A stretch of DNA of 64,000 nt, taken from Piscicola geometra (taxonomy: Eukaryota; Annelida; Clitellata; Hirudinida; Piscicolidae). The stretch covers positions 12,390,894-12,454,893 of the forward strand of contig OX030956.1 of assembly GCA_943735955.1 (NCBI GenBank), given 5' to 3'. This document shows positions 26,261-34,744 of the stretch, in pieces. Both the position numbers and the translations under genes were made by a program. The notes beneath the pieces are model-generated. The model was not told where the DNA came from and ran no database searches. It saw only the letters and a program-made list of their open reading frames with translations. Position 1 is the stretch's first letter. Each line of letters opens with the position of its first letter.

Positions 26261-27815
26261 CACAACATTTAAATTTGTGAATACATTTGAATGTTAATGC
26301 TTATTAATATTACAATTAAAAGTTAAGTCTATGAATTACACATTTTTCGACGAGTAAAAAACTTCTAAAAGTCGCTAACTTTATACAATTAATAATAAAT
26401 CAATAAAAATTTTACAAATTTCAATTTTCTCTTGTTTTTTTTTCTCAAAATATTTATATTTAAAAAAGAAAAAAAATTGTTTTACGAAGAGCATTTGTTT
26501 CGACGAGTTCTTACTTCGTAGAGTTCAATGCTATTCCTATGACGAACCGCATCATACAGAAATATAAAAGCACTGGAAAGACTTAAACGGCAAGGTGTTT
26601 GCCGCCGTCATTGTTACATCGCAGGTTTGAGTCGAAGTTATTTTCTAGCTGAAAAAGTTTCAAACTTTTTCTTGCATGAGTGCCATAGAAATAATTGTGC
26701 ACCAAGCTTGTCAATTCAATTAATTAATAATGGCAACTGCTAAATAATAGTGACAAATATTCTTCAATGGAGACACATGAGACTTACAAAGATACGATTG
26801 TCGACCGGGTCTTCGCACAGAAGCAATATTCCAACAACGATTAGCTGAGAAATTTGAGAATTGATAGTTACTAAGATTTATATTTAATATCGAATCTCTC
26901 AATTTTTTTAAATTCTTTAAAGATGGTTCAAAATTTCCTATATTTTGATAAAACCATAATAGAAAATAAGTTTCAAACTCTCAAAATATGCTTTTAGAAT
27001 ACAAATTTGTGAAAACCCAAGATTTCTTTAGTAGTAAAAGAAGAATGTAAGAGTTCGGATGGAGTAACTTATTAAGAATTACATTCATTTCATGATCTTT
27101 TTTGAATTCAACGTTTCTCACCAGAAATGGGACGTAGAAGCCTGAAAAAGACCTTTTAGTGTTCAATTTTCTAAGCCAAAAAAAGCATTTCCTATCTTCT
27201 GGAATAGGAATTCCTTTATGAAATTTGTGAGGAAGGTCTGCGAGAAATTAAGATTTTATTGAATTTCAATTTAACCCTATAATTATTAGCAAAATACTTT
27301 GTATAATAAAATATTATTACTAATTTTAAAAACTACTAATTATACTTTTTTTGCAAAAATACTGAAAATTTGCAAAAAAAATATATTAATTTTCCAAGAT
27401 TTTAATCTTTTTACCGATAATCTCTTAGAAATCTTTGTATACAAATTCTATAGGAATGAAATTTTTTATTCATTAGAATCAGCACCAATCAAATAATTAA
27501 TTCATTCAGAGCATTAAACTTTAATTGATAAATGATTAAAGCAATACAATTCTGACTCTTTAAGATATAAACTAAAATATTGCAAGATATAAAAAAAGAA
27601 ATGCACAATCCTTCTCCACCGAGTAACAGGGTAATGTGAGAAAGGTGGAAGAAAAACATTTAAAAACCTCGAGATCCAGAACTGATAAAGCTTGATGTCA
27701 AACTTTAAATTTCATCAAAATCACTTTCTTCAATAAAAAATGAGAAACAAACCTTGACAGTATGTATGACCATCAAAACGAATCTGAATAAAGAGAAGAA
27801 CAACATGATGGGCAA
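26261..27815. repeat. Exon-array unit 5 (1555 bp)
   Basis: Exon 3 is in frame. Marked by GATTAGCTGAG in exon 4 (a silent Leu codon change), TTCTTCAATGG, and CCAAGATTTCTTTAG. These markers recur in unit 7. Confidence 0.9.
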
Positions 27816-29368
27816 CACAACATTTAAATTTGTGAATACATTTGAATGTTAATGCTTATTAATATTACAATTAAAAGTTAAGTCTATGAATTACACATTT
27901 TTCGACGAGTAAAAAACTTCTAAAAGTCGCTAACTTTATACAATTAATAATAAATCAATAAAAATTTTTACAAATTTCAATTTTCTCTTGTTTTTTTTTC
28001 TCAAAATATTTATATTTAAAAAAGAAAAAAAATTGTTTTACGAAGAGCATTTGTTTCGACGAGTTCTTACTTCGTAGAGTTCAATGCTATTCCTATGACG
28101 AACCGCATCATACAGAAATATAAAAGCACTGGAAAGACTTAAACGGCAAGGTGTTTGCCGCCGTCATTGTTACATCGCAGGTTTGAGTCGAAGTTATTTT
28201 CTAGCTGAAAAAGTTTCAAACTTTTTCTTGCATGAGTGCCATAGAAATAATTGTGCACCAAGCTTGTCAATTCAATTAATTAATAATGGCAACTGCTAAA
28301 TAATAGTGACAAATATTCATCAATGGAGACACATGAGACTTACAAAGATACGATTGTCGACCGGGTCTTCGCACAGAAGCAATATTCCAACAACGATCAG
28401 CTGAGAAATTTGAGAATTGATAGTTACTAAGATTTATATTTAATATCGAATCTCTCAATTTTTTTAAATTCTTCAAAGATGGTTCAAAATTTCCTATATT
28501 TTGATAAAACCATAATAGAAAATAAGTTTCAAACTCTCAAAATATGCTTTTAGAATACAAATTTTAAAAACGCAAGATTTCTCTAGTAGTAAAAGAAGAA
28601 TGTAAGAGTTCGGATGGAGTAACTTATTAAGAATTACATTCATTTCATGATCTTTTTTGAATTCAACGTTTCTCACCAGAAATGGGACGGAGAAGCCTGA
28701 AAAAGACCTTTTAGTGTTCAATTTTCTAAGCCAAAAAAACATTTTCTATCTTCTGGAATCGGAATTTCTTTATGAAATTTGTGAGGAAGGTCTGCGAGAA
28801 ATTAAGATTTTATTGAATTTCAATTTAACCCTATAATTATTAGCAAAATACTTTGTATAATAAAATATTATTACTAATTTTAAAAACTACTAATTATACT
28901 TTTTTGCAAAAATACTGAAAATTTGCAAAAAAAATATATTAATTTTCCAAGTTTCTAATCTTTTTACCGATAATCTCTTAGAAATCTTTGTATACAAATT
29001 CTATAGGGAAGAAATTTTTTATTCATTAGAATCAGCACCAATCAAATAATTAATTCATTCAGAGCATTAAACTTTAATTGATAAATGATTAAAGCAATAC
29101 AATTCTGACTCTTTAAGATATAAACTAAAACATTGCAAGATATAAAAAAAGAAATGCTCAATCCTTCTCCACCGAGTAACAGGGTAATGTGAGAAAGGTG
29201 GAAGAAAAACATTTAAAAACCTCGAGATCCAGAACTGATAAAGCTTGATGTCAAACTTTAAATTTCATCAAAATCACTTTCTTCAATAAAAAATGAGAAA
29301 CAAACCTTGACAGTATGTATGACCATCAAAACGAATCTGAATAAAGAGAAGAACAACATGATGGGCAA
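27816..29368. repeat. Exon-array unit 6 (1553 bp)
   Basis: Carries the frameshifted exon 3 of units 3 and 4. Near 27950 it has AATAAATCAATAAAAA, as in units 5 and 7, so it is a mosaic of the two sequence types. Confidence 0.9.
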
Positions 29369-30927
29369 CACAACATTTAAATTTGTGAATACATTTGAAT
29401 GTTAATGCTTATTAATATTACAATTAAAAGTTAAGTCTATGAATTACACATTTTTCGACGAGTAAAAAACTTCTAAAAGTCGCTAACTTTATACAATTAA
29501 TAATAAATCAATAAAAATTTTACAAATTTCAATTTTCTCTTGTTTTTTTTTCTCAAAATATTTATATTTAAAAAAGAAAAAAAATTGTTTTACGAAGAGC
29601 ATTTGTTTCGACGAGTTCTTACTTCGTAGAGTTCAATGCTATTCCTATGACGAACCGCATCATACAGAAATATAAAAGCACTGGAAAGACTTAAACGGCA
29701 AGGTGTTTGCCGCCGTCATTGTTACATCGCAGGTTTGAGTCGAAGTTATTTTCTAGCTGAAAAAGTTTCAAACTTTTTCTTGCATGAGTGCCATAGAAAT
29801 AATTGTGCACCAAGCTTGTCAATTCAATTAATTAATAATGGCAACTGCTAAATAATAGTGACAAATATTCTTCAATGGAGACACATGAGACTTACAAAGA
29901 TACGATTGTCGACCGGGTCTTCGCACAGAAGCAATATTCCAACAACGATTAGCTGAGAAATTTGAGAATTGATAGTTACTAAGATTTATATTTAATATCG
30001 AATCTCTCAATTTTTTTAAATTCTTTAAAGATGGTTCAAAATTTCCTATATTTTGATAAAACCATAATAGAAAATAAGTTTCAAACTCTCAAAATATGCT
30101 TTTAGAATACAAATTTGTGAAAACCCAAGATTTCTTTAGTAGTAAAAGAAGAATGTAAGAGTTCGGATGGAGTAACTTATTAAGAATTACATTCATTTCA
30201 TGATCTTTTTTGAATTCAACGTTTCTCACCAGAAATGGGACGGAGAAGCCTGAAAAAGACCTTTTAGTGTTCAATTTTCTAAGCCAAAAAAAGCATTTCC
30301 TATCTTCTGGAATAGGAATTCCTTTATGAAATTTGTGAGGAAGGTCTGCGAGAAATTAAGATTTTATTGAATTTCAATTTAACCCTATAATTATTAGCAA
30401 AACACTTTGTATAATAAAATTTTATAACTAATTTTAAAAACTACTAATTATACTTTTTTGCAAAAATACTGAAAATTTGCAAAAAAAATATAGTAATTTT
30501 TCAAGATTTTAATCTTTTTACCGATAATCTCTTAGAAATCTTTGTATACAAATTCTATAGGGATGAAATTTTTTATTCATTAGAATCAGCACCAATCAAA
30601 TAATCAATTCATTCGGAGCATTAAACTTTAATTGATTAATGATTAAAGCAAATACAATTCTGACTCTTTAAGATATAAACTAAAACATTGCAAGATATAA
30701 AAAAAGAAATGCTCAAACCTTCTCCGCCGAGGAACAGGGTAATGTGAGAAAGGTGGAAGAAAAATATGATGACAGCGAAGAAGATGAAACTAATCCCCGA
30801 CACCAGCTTTCTCGAGTCAATCCGCTGAGAAATGTTAAGAGCAGTTTAAGGGGCTCAGTCAACAAATATTAAATTCTAGCTTTTAAGAAAACAATTTAAA
30901 TAAAAGAAATTAATAAATAATTACCAT
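29369..30927. repeat. Exon-array unit 7 (right edge, continuous with the intact head)
   Basis: Shares the markers of unit 5 in its left two thirds. To the right of about 30710 it does not break off but continues into a complete exon 2 and the ATG exon. It is therefore the parental head of gene A copy 2. Confidence 0.9.
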
Positions 30928-31595
30928 CTTAGATGATCATTTTTTAGGGTGGAGACTTGAAGATTGTTTAAAAAATATTCAATATTTAAAATGTAATAAT
31001 ATATATTTTATTAAAAAGGTTTGTTTCTCATTTTTTATTGAAGAAAGTGATTTTGATGAAATTTAAAGTTTGACATCAAGCTTTATCAGTTCTGGATCTC
31101 GAGGTTTTTAAATGTTTTTGCTATTTTTTAAACTTGTTCAGGAAATTAACGTCATATCAAATTTTGAATGACGTATTAACAAAGAATATTTATTTGAAAA
31201 AATTTATAAATAAAAATCAAAATTTTTTAAAGTCTGAGATTTTAAATTTCACACATGAGTTGGGTTAAGATCTTTTCATAAATATACCACTGTAAGGTTA
31301 ACCAGTGATGTTTTCAAAAATTTCTTTATGGGGTTTGCAATTGCAGTGAATATGTTTGATTCTATTTCATAACAATGCTGCATAATAAAAACCTCATAAC
31401 CAAATATTACTTTTTTAAAGAATTTAACTCTAATCTAATTGTCAAGCTGAATAGTAAAAAACGATGAGTTCTGTCCTATTTCAAAAAGCAGTTTTTTAAT
31501 GTTTTGAGCCATTTGACATAAGTTTAAAGTTGCGTTTGAAAAGTTTCTGTGAGTGTTTATAGAGAAGCAAAGGTCAGAATGGGTTTGCAATATAC
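30928..31595. other. Upstream region of gene A copy 2, with a segment that is inverted in the array units
   Basis: Bases 31017-31113 (GGTTTGTTTCTCATTTTTTA to TTTTTAAATG) are the reverse complement of a segment present in every array unit, for example 21445-21537. In copy 1 the matching position (about 15455-15495) keeps only the outer bases around CAGTTCTGGAT. Confidence 0.8.
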
Positions 31596-31799
31596 CAGAG
31601 GTGCACAACCCGCGGCCCTTCGGCCTGTTTGATGCGGCCCCCAGACAACTCGTCCATTTTGGCTATTTGCGGCCCTAACAGATTTTTAAATCGATGCACC
31701 CGTCCATCTTTTTTTAATAGTACTGTTTGCACTTTCCTAATACAAAACGATTGGAACAACAACAACGAGCGATAATTGAGTTGTTTTAATTTAGTAAGA

Positions 31800-33540
31800 A
31801 TGTCAAAGCGTAAAATTGAAGCAGAAAATCGTTAGTTTAATGAAGAATGGACAAATGCAGCATTTGAACGGAACAGCTTTGGGCCTAATTTGTCGCGAGT
31901 CCGTAACTGTAATGAAGGACTACAATCGCAAAAGACATTATGAAACCAAACACGCTGCTACGTTTGATGATGTGAAAGACGAAGCTAGAAAAAATATAAT
32001 TGATCAACTTGTAAAAAGATTGTCATCTGAACAAAATATTTTTACAAAAAAAGTTAATGAAAATAGGACTTTTGTTCGTGCCGGTTGTGCCGTAGCACAG
32101 ATTATTGCGCGATCGTCTCGACCATTTACTGATGGTGATTTCGTCAAAAACTGCATTCAAGCCCTCTGCAAAGAAGTCTGTCCTGAGAAAACAGACCTGT
32201 TCAACATAGTGCCATTGTCACGGATGACCTTCCAGCGCCGGGTGGTTGATTTATCCAATGACGTTTGCGTGACAAGCTTGCCATTTGCAAGTATTTTTCA
32301 ATTGCCTTAGATGAGAGCACGGATAACGTTGACACAGCACAGCTTTTGGTTTTTGTTCGTGCGGTGTATGAGAACTGTAAATTAACTCAGGAATTAGCAG
32401 GAATGGTCTCACTACGTGGACGTACGACTGGTGCAGATATTTTTGGAGGAGTGAAATCTGTTCTTGATGTTCATTGGCCAAAGCTCTGTAGTGTTACTAC
32501 TGACGGTGCACCCGCCATGACTGGTAAAGAATAAGGACTTGTTGCTCATCTGCGATCACATTTGCGAGACTTAGGAATTCCAACAGACACCATCCACGCA
32601 TATCACTGCATCATACATCAAGAGTCACTGTGTACACGAGTCATTAATTTTGATAATGTTATGAAATTTCTTTTTAAATCAGTGAACTTCATATGAGCAA
32701 AAGGACTTAACCATCGACAATTCAGATCATTTCGTGAAAACATTGAGTCAGAATATCGTGACATACCATATCACACTGATGTAAGGTGGTTGAGTCGAAG
32801 AAAAGTTCTAACTAGGTTTGTTGAGTTACAAAGAAAATCTGTGAATTCCCTGTTACCAAAGGCAGACACAGCTGTTTTTACAGACAAACAGTGGTCGGCA
32901 GACTTAGCATTTTTGACAGACATAACAGAACACTTAAATTAATTGAATCTGCGTCTTCAAGGCAAAGATCACTACATCTTTGAAATGTACCAAGAGCTGC
33001 TGTCATTCACCTTGAAGCTACGGCTGTTTTGTTCGAATCTGCAATCTGTTAATTCATGTCATTTTCCTATTTGTTCAGCTTTTCAGAAGGAATACCAGTG
33101 TGACTTCAAAAAATACCACGACAGTTGTGAAGCGTTTTGATGCATTCAGGGAGCATAAGGATTTATTCAACTTCATCCGTGACCCTTTCTCTTGTGCTGT
33201 AAAATCCGTACCTGAGCAATGTCAGTTAGAAGTCATTGATCTTCAATGTTCACCAGAATTAAAGTTTGCGTTTCAGCATAACTCCATTTTAACTTTTTAT
33301 GGAAGTCTTAGTTCAGTTAAATATGGAGCGGTCAAAGATTTGACTTGCCGAATCTTGTTTGAATTTGCCAGCACATACGTGTGTGAACAAACGTTTTCAG
33401 TCATGAACACAAATAAAAATAAACTAAGATCATCTTTGTCTGATGATAACCTTTGTTCGATTTTGAGGCTTGCAGCAACAGAACTCGAAGCCAATATTGA
33501 CAATGTTGTTGCAACCATTCAGGCTCAACCTTCTCATTAA
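31800..33540 (+). pseudogene. hAT transposase, inactivated
   Basis: The protein belongs to the hAT group related to vertebrate ZBED5, SCAND3 and GTF2IRD2. From the ATG at 31800 the frame begins MSKRKIEAENR and stops at codon 12. Coding then moves to another frame (to about 32260: HYETKHAATFDDVKDEARK, RPFTDGDFVKNC), shifts back (IALDESTDN, TTDGAPAMTG of the RNase H-like core) and passes stops near 32532, 32692 and 32938. It shifts once more near 33090 before the C-terminal hATC dimerisation region (FASTYVCEQTFSVMNTNKNK). At least four in-frame stops and three frameshifts exclude an active enzyme. The BED finger is degenerate, with one of its two cysteines absent. Confidence 0.9.
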
Positions 33541-33545
33541 AATAT

Positions 33546-33715
33546 TAAAATTTAGTTATTCATACATTTTTAAATAACGTTATTTTTTTTGTTATGACAT
33601 TTATTAAAAACTTGCATTCTTTAAGTTTTTTCAAATTTAGTTATTCATACATGTTTAAATAACGTTATTTTTTTATGACATTCATTAAAACTTTGCATTC
33701 TTTGAGTTGTTTTAT
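33546..33715. repeat. About 80-bp tandem duplication inside the hAT element
   Basis: AAATTTAGTTATTCATACAT through GCATTCTTTAAGTT is repeated immediately as the same sequence ending GCATTCTTTGAGTT. It lies between the transposase stop and the right terminal repeat. Confidence 0.8.
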
Positions 33716-34197
33716 TGTGTCATCTATGTGCACGCTGATGCGGCCCTTGGCGCCCAGGGACTCAGTAATTTTGGCCCTCAGGCTAAAAAGGTTGTGCACC
33801 CCTGCATTATACGTTCATTAAAGGCACAATTTCGGGATATAAATATTTTTCCATTTTTAATTTAAGAATTTAAAAAAATATTTTTAAAAATTAATGAATT
33901 CATAAAGTTTGAAAGTCTTCATTCTTCATCAAATCACAACTAAATGGCATCATTTTAAATAGTTAAACTTCTTCGGGTAACCTCCTGTCGTAATCCTAAT
34001 CTTCCTATGAAACAGACTAACCTACCAAAAACGTAATATCAATCTATCAAATATTTAAAACTCTTAAACTATCGATTTTTTGCCATTCCTCAAATAATCT
34101 TCTTAAATAACTTTTTTCCACAAATAATCATTGATTAACGAAGTTAAGATGAATTATTATTCTTATAACTTAATAAAAATTTATTCAATTTACTTTT

Positions 34198-34713
34198 TTA
34201 TACTTTTAATATAATTTTGTTCAAATCATTCGTGCCAGGTAGCAGAAGACCGTCGAGACCCAAAGGACAAGGCGCGTCCAATCCCTGCAGTCGTCGTAAG
34301 CTTCGTTGTATCATTTGACATCGTTATCGTCATCATCATCATCATCATCACCACCTTCTTCTTTTCTTCTTCATCATTATTAACCTGATCAACCTAACAA
34401 TTATCTTTTTTATCCTATAATAATAATAATAACACAACGTTATCATTATCCTCTATACATTAGTCTTATTACAAAGTTATATCATGGTCCTCTTCAGAAG
34501 AGTTTTTTGAGACGATGGTGAAAATGAAGAGTGGGAGGGTTGTCTCTGAAGCATCCACCTGAAGACCTGGGTCACCTATGAAGCCTTTTCAGCCCAGCCT
34601 GCCTCTCTCTCCCTGCAGCAACAACCATTGTTGCCTTGTCATTATGGAGAATTGTGGAAAAACCTTCGTTTGTACTAGATTTAACTGCTTTATTATTATT
34701 ATTATTATTTTTA

Positions 34714-34744
<31 letters not shown>

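Larger units (their letters stand above)
18971..30927 (-). pseudogene. Gene A, copy 2: disabled copy with internally amplified exons
   Basis: The head is intact: ATG at 30927-30925, exon 2 at 30824-30719 (RIDSRKLVSGISFIFFAV), exon 3 at 30345-30230, exon 4 at 29952-29896. In exon 5 (29756-29623) codon 116, Tyr (TAT) in copy 1, is a TAA stop at 29693-29691. The tail exons also survive at 19883-19784, 19752-19723, 19643-19572 and 19039-18971, with many conservative changes and no stops. Between head and tail lie extra tandem copies of exons 3-5. The premature stop makes a full-length product impossible, although a 115-residue N-terminal fragment could be translated. Confidence 0.8.
31596..33804 (+). 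mobile_element. hAT-family DNA transposon, 2209 bp, with terminal inverted repeats and 8-bp target duplication
   Basis: The left end reads CAGAGGTGCACAACC. The right end read in reverse complement is CAGGGGTGCACAACC, a 15-bp inverted repeat with one mismatch. Flanks are CAATATAC (31588-31595) and CATTATAC (33805-33812), an 8-bp target duplication with one later change. Copy 1 has the same site unoccupied at 15990-15997, confirming both ends. Just inside each end is a GC-richer stretch with GGCCC motifs (GCGGCCC), typical of the ZBED5/GTF2IRD2-like hAT group. Inside lies one decayed transposase gene on the plus strand. Confidence 0.95.

Noticed and set aside
20311..28742. Small ORFs of 60-82 codons repeated in each array unit, on both strands
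   Set aside because: They cross splice sites of gene A exons or lie antisense to them. The exon reading explains their conservation.
20050..30927. CRISPR or other prokaryotic repeat array
   Set aside because: Units are 1.55 kb of exons and introns, with no short repeat-spacer structure, in animal DNA.
31816..32310. Intact 164-residue transposase gene
   Set aside because: Its first residues come from a shifted frame. It is a middle segment of a transposase broken by stops and frameshifts.
34559..34612. In-frame TGA as selenocysteine in the collagen exon
   Set aside because: It sits inside Gly-X-Y triplets, where selenocysteine is not expected, and no SECIS-like element was evident. Mutation of an Arg CGA codon is simpler.
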